Source: Phallusia fumigata (Eukaryota > Chordata > Ascidiacea > Phlebobranchia > Ascidiidae). From it: a stretch of DNA of 21,303 nucleotides. This document shows, one piece after another, positions 10,301 through 16,359 of the stretch. The stretch is from the NCBI GenBank assembly GCA_008931825.1, contig QXVZ01027735.1, positions 1 through 21,303 of the forward strand, written 5' to 3'. The translations under genes and the position numbers were made by a program. How positions within the stretch are numbered: the first letter of the stretch is position 1; every line of letters starts with the position of its first letter. The notes under the pieces are model-generated. The model did no database searches. It had not been told where the DNA came from and saw only the letters and a list, made by a program, of their open reading frames with translations.

Positions 10301-10614
10301 GCGGGGATCAGGCGACAAACGTGGGAATTCAAAGGCAGCTGCCTTTATCGAATAAGAAACGTTAAAGAGCCTGGCGTTAATTTTATGGATGGGAGATATG
10401 TTTTAAAATTACAGGCCCTCAAAAAGTTATGACCAACGGGATTACTGACACTCCAATGGATACTCTAGAGAGGAGAGTGGATGCCCTGACGCAAATTGTG
10501 ACAAACATGGAAATTGAATTCTATTCTCAAACCTCAGTTGAAGAGTTGGAATCGGAATTTGAAGCTGCCAGAAATGAACCCGATGATCCCATTTACGAAG
10601 AACTGTTTTACTAA
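226..10614 (+). CDS. Polycystin-1 family receptor-channel protein, 3' part (27 exons, 5' end outside window)
   Basis: Large membrane protein combining an autoproteolysed ectodomain with a TRP-like channel module; family members act as receptor-like subunits, usually paired with a PKD2-type channel. Exons I assign: 226-560, 669-963, 1020-1358, 1579-1700, 1766-1969, 2038-2183, 2455-2670, 2734-2864, 2930-3037, 4199-4369, 4882-5042, 5125-5285, 5383-5529, 5601-5686, 5749-5897, 6095-6272, 6986-7148, 7212-7438, 7497-7671, 7732-7888, 7950-8115, 8229-8417, 8568-8733, 8897-9165, 9230-9391, 10078-10192, 10415-10614. All junctions are GT-AG, phases match throughout, and the total is divisible by three. 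Domain order (GPS, TM1, PLAT, ten more TMs) is that of polycystin-1, PKD1L and PKDREJ proteins; I cannot choose between these subfamilies without the N-terminus. Two exons appear twice beside single-N gaps and are counted once. The family call is secure; single splice sites, especially within exon 3, are less so. Confidence 0.93.
1579..2670 (+). CDS. Polycystin exons 4-7: GAIN-like juxta-GPS ectodomain
   Basis: Exons 1579-1700, 1766-1969, 2038-2183 and 2455-2670 give the polycystin pre-GPS region. Exon 4 carries the typical NPFIWDD...VVSL...TSNGS motif; exon 7 ends with TSCRFWNETTEKWETTG, where the Cys and Trp of the GPS N-terminal half sit just before the GPS exon. Several N-glycosylation sequons are visible (NGS, NTS, NVT, NMT, NET), consistent with an extracellular location. 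Phases run 0-2, 2-2, 2-1 and 1-1. The start of exon 7 is set by phase: the acceptor at 2454 is the one that continues codon phase 1. The intron before it (2184-2454) is non-coding in all frames I tried. Confidence 0.88.
2734..2864 (+). CDS. Polycystin exon 8: GPS autoproteolysis motif
   Basis: The exon encodes a Cys near its start, then VICLCNHLTSFGAGF, the GPS signature CxCxHLT. The H-L-T codons are at 2787-2795, about residue 571-573 of the part of the protein in this window. In GPCRs and polycystins the peptide bond before T (or S) is cut in the ER, leaving the two parts non-covalently joined; all catalytic positions (H, L, T) are present, so the site looks cleavable. The exon is bounded by a TTTGTAG acceptor and an AAG|GTACAG donor (phases 1 and 0), and is followed one exon later by TM1, as in the family. 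Confidence 0.95.
2930..3037 (+). CDS. Polycystin exon 9: first transmembrane helix
   Basis: A 36-codon phase 0-0 exon that encodes one hydrophobic helix, VLLTLVILLVLYIAGLLVC, followed by a basic cytoplasmic stretch (RRQDKKDVKK). This is TM1, which links the GPS to the cytoplasmic PLAT domain. The positive charges after the helix set the following PLAT domain inside the cell. Acceptor TTTTTAAAG ends at 2929, donor AAG|GTTAGG at 3038. Confidence 0.93.
3153..3918. repeat. Direct repeat copy 1 (exon 10 block), ends at single N 3919
   Basis: Matches 4109-4875 with only scattered substitutions and one one-base indel over about 766 bp. Contains 3' intron 9, exon 10 and most of intron 10. It stops at the N in the middle of the T-run before exon 11. 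Between the N and the second copy lie 189 bp (3920-4108) that I cannot align to intron 9 of the first copy. Confidence 0.9.
3243..3413 (+). repeat. Second copy of polycystin exon 10 (PLAT), probably an assembly duplicate
   Basis: Encodes the same 57 residues as 4199-4369 with one amino-acid change (Ser here, Asn there, in DNRL(S/N)GDFF). Splice sites are intact and phase is 0-0 on both sides, so using both copies would keep frame but would double two strands of one PLAT domain, which does not fit the fold. The copy continues through the following intron until the single N at 3919, eight to ten bases short of where exon 11 would follow. The likeliest explanation is two overlapping haplotype contigs; a true mutually exclusive exon pair is the alternative. 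Confidence 0.8.
4109..4875. repeat. Direct repeat copy 2 (exon 10 block), continuous with exon 11
   Basis: Partner of 3153-3918. This copy runs on into the PLAT exon 11 without a gap, so I used its exon 10 for the gene model. Confidence 0.9.
4199..5285 (+). CDS. Polycystin exons 10-12: PLAT domain and following linker
   Basis: Exons 4199-4369, 4882-5042 and 5125-5285. PLAT (polycystin-1, lipoxygenase, alpha-toxin) is a beta-sandwich that binds membrane lipids or partners at the cytoplasmic face. Seen in order: YQITVKTGWNRNADTTSRVHF, RTLADSEET|KFERGSVRKFLL, SLGNLSWIKIWHDNSG, SWYLDHLVVTDL, then CNDWLAVDESDG. I placed the exon 11 start at 4882, after TTTTTTAAG, because this gives the family spacing between RTLAD and the FxRG..xFLL strand; starting farther upstream inserts unrelated residues. 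Exon 12 ends HLWFS, split across the intron before the RPTKSNFTRVQR helix. Exon 10 has a near-identical second copy at 3243-3413, across a gap. Confidence 0.92.
5383..7148 (+). CDS. Polycystin exons 13-17: TM2-TM5 block
   Basis: Exons 5383-5529, 5601-5686, 5749-5897, 6095-6272 and 6986-7148. Hydrophobic helices in order: LSCAFTLLLSTMLTSAMFYG; LLISVQASLIVLPINILLVQ followed by MFRRI; YWFVYIIWSMMFVVAAVSAS; and WLLSICLSFTQSIFVVQPAK continuing into VVIGAVVVSFLINRF. FTRVQRLSC, PINILLV and QPAKV are family landmarks. Exon 15 is a polar, Lys/Asn/Glu-rich cytoplasmic loop (ENEANENENKND). The start of exon 16 at 6095 is decided by phase: CG|A makes Arg, then TLPYWF. Exon 17 leads into an acidic loop (EEDQQIDIDMND). 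The intron at 6273-6985 (713 nt) is the longest of the gene not inflated by duplication. Confidence 0.93.
6273..6985 (+). other. Intron 16 of the polycystin gene, 713 nt
   Basis: Begins AAG|GTAAGT and ends TTTAAAG. All frames are broken, and the flanking exons join directly (QPAK then VVIGAV) as expected in the family, so no exon is missing. I see no repeat or RNA gene in it. Confidence 0.75.
7212..8115 (+). CDS. Polycystin exons 18-21: channel helix S1 and extracellular TOP domain
   Basis: Exons 7212-7438, 7497-7671, 7732-7888 and 7950-8115. Exon 18 has a basic/acidic pre-S1 segment (EELEEARIQRKHHKRM) and helix YMLYVILLLIATNVA. Next comes the tetragonal opening for polycystins (TOP) domain: FWEWSDAVLVEGL, RRVTWMETRFL, a Cys pair (GDCVVN...KDCLEGY) that in the family forms a disulphide, PWKFQN, and the conserved KWYDGGGYSATLG turn. 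Exon 20 ends within a Leu codon at a GTATGT donor (7889); reading on past it gives a spurious tail. Exon 21 ends NTAAIFVEFT, joined in frame to VYNANINLF. Confidence 0.93.
8229..9391 (+). CDS. Polycystin exons 22-25: S2-S6 and pore region
   Basis: Exons 8229-8417, 8568-8733, 8897-9165 and 9230-9391. S2: TLLIVIYVIFALYHVYKLYK. S3: FWNVVDLVSSLLSICAITMY. S4: YFMAFILFLATTKFNQLLAF then RRIRLL. S5: IAYFMAMFSIYFAAFLFLAN. S6: IFFITFAGLCTILLINMFVV then ILDES. The pore helix is MMSMLLGRFDF: where PKD2-type channels have the filter LGD, this protein reads LGR (Arg codon at 9260-9262). Polycystin-1 type subunits are known to lack the PKD2 filter, so this supports a PKD1-like subunit. S6 ends with a pattern close to PKD2 family INMF. 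All four exons join in phase (0-0, 0-1, 1-0, 0-0). Confidence 0.94.
9510..9935. repeat. Direct repeat copy 1 (exon 26 block), ends at single N 9936
   Basis: Aligns base for base, with no indel and about nine mismatches over 426 bp (about 2%), to 9937-10362. It contains part of intron 25, exon 26 and part of intron 26. Confidence 0.93.
9651..9765 (+). repeat. Second copy of polycystin exon 26, probably an assembly duplicate
   Basis: Same length, acceptor and donor as 10078-10192. Two residues differ: EHVMKQI here, EYVMKQV in the other copy. The acceptor context also differs (GGCCAGG here, GGCGAGG there) but both give Ala-Arg-Lys. The exon ends in phase 1 and starts in phase 0, so splicing both copies in series would break the frame; only one can be used in any mRNA. 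It is part of the 426-bp direct repeat around the N at 9936. Confidence 0.85.
9937..10362. repeat. Direct repeat copy 2 (exon 26 block)
   Basis: Starts directly after the N at 9936 and is continuous with the last exon at 10415. The repeat ends lie exactly at the N, which is what two unmerged overlapping contigs would give. Confidence 0.93.
10078..10614 (+). CDS. Polycystin exons 26-27: cytoplasmic C-tail with coiled-coil-like stretch
   Basis: Exon 26 (10078-10192) encodes ARKEVDATDNEFEMVEYVMK...PKWFIKNM and ends in phase 1 at a G|GTACAA donor; exon 27 (10415-10614) completes Gly and reads PQKVMTNGITDT, then TLERRVDALTQIVTNMEIEF, then an acidic end DDPIYEELFY and TAA at 10612-10614. In TLERRVDALTQIVTNMEI the hydrophobic residues L, V, L, I, M fall at 4/3 spacing, which suggests a short coiled coil. 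In PKD1 the C-terminal coiled coil helps pair with PKD2, so this stretch could do the same; that is inference. Exon 26 also exists at 9651-9765, across the gap at 9936. Confidence 0.9.
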
Positions 10615-10820
10615 CATTTCTTGACGTAATCATTTTTGTACTATAAAACAAACTTTTGACATTGTGGTGTTTTGTTAAAAATACAATTTTACATATCACA
10701 TACAAGAAGTATGATGTAATACATCTTGCGTCTATAACGGTTTTTGCAAAAACCAGTTTAAATAACCTAGGAATCGTAACTCAACAAATGCCAAGAACTT
10801 TTAACACGGGGTGCTGCTAA

Positions 10821-10826
10821 AATAAA
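10821..10826 (+). terminator. Candidate poly(A) signal of the polycystin gene
   Basis: AATAAA 207 bases after the polycystin stop codon. It is the first canonical hexamer downstream; no transcript evidence is available, so the 3' end is inferred. Confidence 0.45.
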
Positions 10827-10920
10827 GTTTGAACGAAGTATTGATAGGGGTGTTACTAAACAGGTTGTTAAGTTTTATGTTTGAAGTGCAGAAGAGGTAG
10901 AGGCAAAGCATTAGGACAAA

Positions 10921-11127
10921 AGGCTGATTCACACCAGATGCGTCTACCGGTTTCGGTACGATTTTTGATCCCGCGACAAGCAGCGGAGCATTTAAACCAG
11001 CCGCGACCAACGTTTATCTATCAGACACGACCAAAGTGTTTTATGTTGGTGTAAGTGCCCCGCTGCTTGCCGCGAGATCAAAAAAACGTACCGCAAACCG
11101 GTAGACTCATCTGGTGTGAATCAGCCT
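10921..11127. mobile_element. Foldback (MITE-like) element with about 66-bp inverted arms
   Basis: The left arm (10921-10986, begins AGGCTGATTCACACCAGATG) and the right arm (11060-11127, ends CATCTGGTGTGAATCAGCCT) are reverse complements over their whole length with a few mismatches and small indels. The 73-bp centre has no coding capacity but includes a further short inverted pair (ACCAAC and GTTGGT). A short, non-coding, strongly inverted element in AT-rich intergenic DNA is the form of a non-autonomous DNA transposon. I cannot fix a target-site duplication: flanks are ACAAA on the left and AAACA on the right. It stands out by higher GC than its surroundings. Confidence 0.85.
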
Positions 11128-11686
11128 AAACACACAAGACGTATTTTTACTCCAAAATGCCTTTGCTCACTGGGTTAAACAGACAAAGCTAGCCTGCTAT
11201 CCTTTTCACAAACAAGTTGTTATTTCCTAACGTTTAAAGCCTGATGGATTATCAGCAAAAATTTCGCTAGGATAGTCTTTATCAAAGGCTGGTTGCTTGT
11301 GTTTCTCGTGTCGCAAGTGAACTGACCTATTTCTCCCTTTGGTGAAAATCGCTTGCTTGTACCCAATCTCGCCACAGTATGGACAAAAGTTAACTGTTGC
11401 CTATAATAAGTCACGTAAAATTCGAACCAAATGTTGGGATGTTCGATACGTTTTAGACCGTTTGTCATTGTAGGCATCCGCAATAACCAATTGCTTTGCA
11501 GCTTTTTTAGAGCAATAATCCGATGTGCACACATCAGTGGTGTATTTGTTGTGTTTCTGTGGTCACGTTTGCAAAATAAATAACTAACCACGTTTTACTT
11601 CTCTTATATTATTTGTGTCAGGTTTGTAAAGTACACAGTCGTACAACGTGTACACTAAAAACTCTCAACAAAAATGCTATTTTTTA

Positions 11687-11820
11687 AAGCGACAAGCATG
11701 ATTAATCAAACGTTTCGGTAAGACCTCATGCAATCATCCAGTGATATGTATGTCGCTTAAAAATGTATATGGGCTAGCATGTTTTTGATAAGAGTTATGA
11801 ACAGATCTGTTAAGTGTTCT
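11687..11820 (-). repeat. Dispersed repeat copy a, with CTGATGA/CGAAAC-type motif on the minus strand
   Basis: About 65 bp (11687-11751) align closely to 14099-14165 and to the copy near 15500, and weaker similarity goes on past a shared GAGTTATGA...TGTTCT block. Read on the minus strand it has a GATGATTG-like box, a small hairpin GGT-CTT-ACC (11717-11725), then CGAAACGTTTGAT. That spacing recalls hammerhead-like motifs carried by Penelope-like and related retroelements. Copy a keeps the hairpin but its first box reads CTGGATGA instead of CTGATGA. Confidence 0.6.
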
Positions 11821-12354
11821 ACAATGTCTATATGTTCCTGCACAGAGCTCGATAGCCAACGTGTAAACATTCAAAGGCTTTTAGCGATCGGATGTTTTGA
11901 ACAAATTATCTAAATATTCTTGTTCTACACAGGGCATTACGATCTTACAAAACATTAAAGCAAGATTAGCCAACGACCACCAGTCGATCTAATGAAAGGC
12001 GTTGCTTCATGGCTTTATAAACGGACATTTAGAGTTAGTTTACACTTAGAGTTATCGCAAAACATGCGTCAGAGGCAGCAGGTTTGTTGTCAGCTCAGCA
12101 TTTACACGGGCACTGGGGGTAATAAACATGATGTCCAACATGATAAACTTATTGATGACATGTCTTGTGGCGTATATAAATCGGCGTGTCTCTAAAACTT
12201 GTCCAAACTAAAGGTTTTAATTAAATCAGGTCGGTGGGTTTTGATAGAAGGTGGGTTTTGATTGCAACTGGGGTTGAAGGTTCTGTATTTACCGACTAAA
12301 AATCATCTACTTTTATGTAATCTTTTAGAAAAAATGTTAGTTCAGTCAGGAGTG

Positions 12355-12362
12355 TATAAAAA
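12355..12362 (+). promoter_or_regulatory. Candidate TATA box upstream of the discoidin gene
   Basis: TATAAAAA about 410 bases before the ATG of the discoidin gene. It could serve a short non-coding first exon spliced to the acceptor at 12738. Position alone supports it; no initiator or donor could be fixed. Confidence 0.25.
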
Positions 12363-12728
12363 CTGAAGCTGTTAAATAAACGCACATAAACAGTCAATGT
12401 TGTTTTGGCCAAGTTGAAAGCGATGACCCATACCATTTTTGACAAAAATAAGTATAGCCTACATGGGCTTTGCTAAGGCATCCATATTTTTTGTTCGTTT
12501 TAGTTCCAGGCTGTAACGTTTTCGGGCTCACCGCTACTTGGAGTTGCGTCGTTAGAACACGAGCGAATAAATATCTAGCACTTTAAAAAGTAGAGATGTT
12601 CGCCCCAAATCGTAAACGCATGTTTCAATAAACATCAAGCAGCGTTGTTGAGAAGGCAAAGGCTTTGTTTGATATGATTTAATATTTTGTGGCCGACAAT
12701 TTGTTGATATGTTTCATCAAACTGTTAC

Positions 12729-12738
12729 TTTTTTGTAG
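12729..12738 (+). promoter_or_regulatory. Splice acceptor before the discoidin start codon (cis or spliced-leader site)
   Basis: TTTTTTGTAG is a strong acceptor 27 bases before the ATG at 12766, with no coding exon upstream. It may end a 5' UTR intron or, if this is a tunicate, be a spliced-leader trans-splicing site; tunicates are known to use one. It supports the chosen start because the resulting leader is short and has no other ATG. Confidence 0.5.
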
Positions 12739-12765
12739 TTCAAAGTGTTCATAAAATTACACACC

Positions 12766-15700
12766 ATGAACGCGAAGTTTATTCTACTTCTTGCCATCTC
12801 AGGATTATGTGGTGAGATTTCATATAAATAGTTTATTGGTGGTAAATAATGTTTAACGACATTTTGTTTGTTTCAGGAGCGTTTGGATGTGAAGGTATTT
12901 GAGATTATTTTTATACAACCATTGCTTTTCAATCATTCAACAAAACCTTTTACCATTTTCCTTACAGATGGAAATGATTGGTCCAAGGTATCAATTCAAG
13001 CGAATCGACGTAAGTTACACATGTGCTGGATTAAAGCTCCATTTTACAACTGATGTCTAAAAGTTGGTTTCAGAAATAAAAGCATGCTGCAGACTTTTAT
13101 TGTTTAACGGTTTTCGGTGTCATCAATGCTTAGTTTACTAGTAAACACAGAAGGTCGAGGAACAACCAATACAATGTAGTTTTCCAGTTATGGGTCATTT
13201 CGGTCTTTACCAACTTTTCAGGTGCACTTTATCAATTCCCTTTCGCTGAAATTAGATATTAGCTTCTAATGTCCGAACCCTATACAGAACCTTTTCCAAG
13301 TTTCCTGTAAGTTTCCCGTTTGCTAAGTCCTGTAAGCTATTGGATTTCCTTCAATAAAATGCATAAAAAATATGACAAAATTTTGCACATTTGTTCTGTA
13401 GTAATCGAAACCAACATTAATTGGCAGATTCCTTGTGTTTGCTGGGACTGAAGAGTGGTTATATATCAAACGATGCAATCACATCATCTACGTATTACGG
13501 TCCATCAACCAACGACTTTCATCACAGTAGATACGGCAGACTTGATACACCGAACAGACCAGGACTACACTACGGCTCGTGGGTTGCCAACAAACGTTAG
13601 TCGGCAAAGTTTATTACAAGCAAATAAAACGACTGAACAATTCAGGGCATTGGCAGATCACTTGTCCAAACCGAAATACAGAAATACAAACCTACTACTA
13701 ATTGCAAATACATTTCTGCATTGATGTTACTTACAAATACAAATGTTAGTTGTTTTACCAGGGATAGCTGGAGAATGGATTCAGGTTAACTTGGTACATG
13801 CTACAAGAATTACTGGTGTCATTACACAAGGAAGGAATCAGGCTGATCAATGGGTGACGAGATATACAATCCAATACATGCGGCCAAATGAGGATGAATG
13901 GAAAACTGTTAAAAATGCTAATAGTCAAACTGATGTAAGTCGCCAGTTAAAAAATGTTTTCGTGCATTTGTGTGTTCTTTAAAATTTACAGTGTGTGAGG
14001 CACAACTGTATAACTCATCTAATTTTCCTATACACGACTGACCTTGATTTTAAAACGAAGAAAAACACTAATATATATACTGTATCGAATAGTTCTTAAA
14101 ATCGACAAGCTTTGTTCATCAAACGTTTCGCCCATAACTCATGCCATCATCAGTGATACAGTAAGGGTGGTCATTTTTTCGCACCTTGGTATCTCCACGT
14201 TTTCCCGCTAACGTGCATAAATACCTGCGTGTTTGGTGCAACCCTTGATATAGAGGAGTTATGAAAAGGTGTTCTGTATAGAAACACATCACTGAGAAGG
14301 CGTGCACTTGATACACTATGTTTGGTTGCAACTTTGTCCAATGTAAAACAATTCGCCTGCAATGAAACCAAACAAACAAGTGTTGTGTTACATAAACTAT
14401 GGCAAATTTANTTCCAATTATGGGTCATTTCGGTCTTTACCAACGTTTTAGGTGCACTTTATCAATTCCCTTTCGCTGAAATTAGATATTAGCTTCTAAT
14501 GTCCGAACCGCATACAGAACCTTTTCCATCTAATCAACATTTTAACACACCAAAGAACCCACGAGGTGACAAAATCAATAACGTGACCCTACCAAAATTC
14601 GTGAAGGCCCAATTAGATACTTGCTTTACGTGTGTTGTCGACATGGCTGTAAGTTTCCTGTTTGCAAAGTCCTGTAAGCTATTGGATTTCCTTCAATAAA
14701 ATGCATAAAAAATATGACAAAATTTTGCACATTTGTTCTGTGGTAATCGAAACCAACATTAATTGGCAGATTCCTTGTGTTTGCTGGGACTGAAGAGTGG
14801 TTACATATCGGACGATGCAATCACGTCATCTACGTATTACGGTCCATCAACCAACGACTTTCATCACAGTAGATACGGCAGACTCGATACACCGAACAGA
14901 CCAGGACTACACTACGGGTCATGGGTTTCCAACAAACGTTAGTCGGCAATGTTTTTAAAAAATGCAGGCAAACAAAACGACTGAACAATTTAGGGCATTG
15001 GCAGTCTAAAGTGGCAGATCACTTCCAAATGCACTCAACCGAAATACGGAAATAGAAACCTGAAAAGTCAGGGTTTGAACCCCGCAACCAACTACTATTT
15101 GCAAATACATTCCTGCATTGATGTTACTTACAAATACAAATGTTAGTTTTTTTTACCAGGGATAGCTGGAGAATGGATTCAGGTTAACTTGGTACATGCT
15201 ACAAGAATTACTGGTGTCATTACACAGGGAAGGAATCAGGCTGATCAATGGGTGACGAGATATACAATCCAATACATGCGGCCAAATGAGGATGAATGGA
15301 AAACTGTTAAAAATGCTAATAGTCAAACTGATGTAAGTCGCCAGTTAAAAATTTTTTTCGTGCATTTGTGTGTTCTTTAAAATTTACAGTGTGTGAGGCA
15401 CAGCTGTATAACTCATCTCATTTTCCTATACACGACTGACCTTCATTTTAAAACGAAGAAAAACACTAATATATATACTTTATCGAATAGTTCTTAAAAT
15501 CGACAAGCTTCGTTCACCAAACGTTTCGCCCATAACTCATGCCATCATCAGTGATACAATAAGGGAGGTCGTTTTTCGCACCTTGGTATCTTCACGTTTT
15601 CGCACTAACGTGCATAAATACCTGCGTGTTTGGTGCAACCTTTGATATAGAGGAGTTATAAAAAGGTGTTCTGTGTAGAAACACATCACTGAGAAGGCGT

Positions 15701-15960
15701 GCTCTTGATAACTATGTTTGGTTGCAACTTTATCCAATGTAAAACAATTCGCCTGCAATGAAACCAAACAAACCAGTGTTGTGTTACATAAACTATGGCA
15801 AATTTACCTTTTCTTGTTTTAGACTTTCTACGGGAATAGCGATTCGGATACGAAAGTGACAAACATGTTTCATAAACCGATAGTTGCAGTGAAACTTCGT
15901 CTTGTGGCACAGCAGTGGAACAATTATATTTCGCTACGTCACGAGTACCTTACTTGCTAG
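12766..15960 (+). CDS. Secreted single-domain discoidin (F5/8 type C) protein, 194 aa, 6 coding exons
   Basis: Exons 12766-12811, 12877-12894, 12968-13009, 14770-14937, 15160-15332 and 15823-15960 (585 nt, all phases agree). The first exon encodes signal peptide MNAKFILLLAISGLCG; a mature start near AFGCEDGND is likely. The rest is one full discoidin domain: SLCLLGLKSGYISDDAITSS, RYGRL, HYGSWV, then GEWIQVNLVHATRITGVITQ, QWVTRYTIQYM, EWKTV, and VAVKLRLVAQQWNNYISLR, ending EYLTC-stop. The two Cys that border such domains (in SLC and the last residue) are both present. Members bind phospholipids, glycans or collagen outside the cell; which ligand applies here cannot be seen. Exons 4 and 5 exist twice across the gap at 14411 (13428-13595 and 13762-13934); copy 2 is used because it is continuous with the last exon. 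Copies differ at N/D (YIS-N/D-DA) and A/S (SWV-A/S-NK). Confidence 0.88.
13182..14410. repeat. Direct repeat copy 1 (discoidin exons 4-5), ends at single N 14411
   Basis: Matches 14412-15806 and contains intron 3 (part), exons 13428-13595 and 13762-13934, and most of the last intron. Both exons have intact splice sites and code for nearly the same residues as the second copy. It is about 166 bp shorter than copy 2 because of two blocks missing in introns, near 13299 and in the intron 13596-13761. Confidence 0.9.
14099..14300 (-). repeat. Dispersed repeat copy b in the last discoidin intron
   Basis: Same family as 11687-11820. On the minus strand it reads CTGATGATGG (14144-14153) followed 13 bases later by CGAAACG (14124-14130), a hammerhead-like box pair, then GTTTGATGAAC. 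Downstream similarity with copy a includes GAGTTATGA and TGTTCT blocks. It is present in both halves of the gap repeat, so it was in the locus before the haplotypes parted. Confidence 0.65.
14499..14648 (+). other. Exon-like segment present only in repeat copy 2
   Basis: An open frame MSEPHTEPFPSNQHF...KNPRGDKINNVTL...LDTCFTCVVDMA ends exactly at a GCT|GTAAGT donor. About 110-120 bp of it (from 14529) is absent from copy 1. The frame is open in phase 0 to 0, but the surrounding discoidin exons are joined in phase 1, so including it would break that protein; the other two frames have stops. It might be an exon of a nested or former gene, or a chance open frame in a polymorphic insertion. I do not recognise the peptide. 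Confidence 0.3.
15498..15695 (-). repeat. Dispersed repeat copy c (allelic partner of copy b)
   Basis: The equivalent of 14099-14300 in repeat copy 2, with a few substitutions; the CTGATGATGG and CGAAACG boxes are both conserved. It is not an independent insertion if the gap repeat is an assembly duplicate. Confidence 0.65.
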
Positions 15961-16043
15961 GAGACAAAAGAAAACCTAGAAATCTTAAACAAAAATTAGT
16001 GTCTCGTGTAATTATTTTAACTTCAATTGTTTGTAAAATTGGA

Positions 16044-16049
16044 AATAAA
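16044..16049 (+). terminator. Candidate poly(A) signal of the discoidin gene
   Basis: AATAAA 84 bases after the discoidin stop codon, in AT-rich sequence. Good position and motif, without transcript evidence. Confidence 0.55.
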
Positions 16050-16302
16050 TTTCGAACAAATTGTGTCGCATAATTACAAAACAAGAACATTGAAATCATG
16101 TGGAATATGTTGGCAGCAAGCATGTACAACCAGTATGCTGAATTGCAGAAAACAGTTGGAAGTTTTGATCGGTTTGGAAATAACTTATTTCATCGCAGAA
16201 AGTCGAAACTGTTTGCTAAATGGAAAAAAATATCTTAATCCTTCATTGTCCCTTTTCTGCCAACAATTATGCTTTGTAAAAAAGCTGACAATAAAGCAAC
16301 GA

Positions 16303-16355
16303 CTCGGTTATGAGCCGAGATAGAAACAAGCTTTCGTCGGAAAGCTTGGGGCCCC
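16303..16355. other. Two adjacent hairpins and a GGGGCCCC palindrome at the edge of a GC-rich patch
   Basis: Hairpin 1 is CTCGGTT-ATG-AGCCGAG (16303-16319, one G-T wobble). Eight bases later hairpin 2 is CAAGCTTTC-GTCG-GAAAGCTTG (16327-16348, nine perfect pairs, tetraloop GTCG), and it runs directly into GGGGCCCC (16348-16355). The following sequence to about 16500 is clearly richer in GC than the rest of the window and has several C- and G-runs. No known RNA class fits: I see no Sm site, tRNA boxes or histone-type stem-loop. Confidence 0.5.
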
Positions 16356-16359
16356 TCCT

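Larger units (their letters stand above)
11128..12738. other. Intergenic stretch between polycystin and discoidin genes
   Basis: No gene I recognise. A 123-codon open frame on the minus strand (11220-11591) has no motif, signal or splice context that I can identify; I leave it uncalled. The stretch includes one diverged copy of the dispersed repeat also found in the discoidin gene's last intron (about 11687-11820), a small tandem of the 13-mer GGTGGGTTTTGAT near 12234-12262, and a TATA-like box at 12355. Confidence 0.5.
14412..15806. repeat. Direct repeat copy 2 (discoidin exons 4-5), continuous with the last exon
   Basis: Begins immediately after the N and runs to about 17 bases before the last exon (15823). 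Contains exons 14770-14937 and 15160-15332. Splicing both copies in series would give two N-terminal halves of one domain, so the repeat most likely represents two haplotypes of a single locus. Confidence 0.88.

Noticed and set aside
11220..11591. 123-codon minus-strand open frame in the intergenic region
   Set aside because: Longest non-assigned frame, but no motif, signal, splice context or repeat relation that I recognise; could be chance.
15067..15090. tRNA gene
   Set aside because: Only a T-arm-like piece; no acceptor, D-arm or anticodon arm upstream.
16327..16348. Histone 3' stem-loop or U7/other snRNA 3' hairpin
   Set aside because: Stem sequence and loop do not match the histone consensus, and no Sm site or purine-rich downstream element was found.
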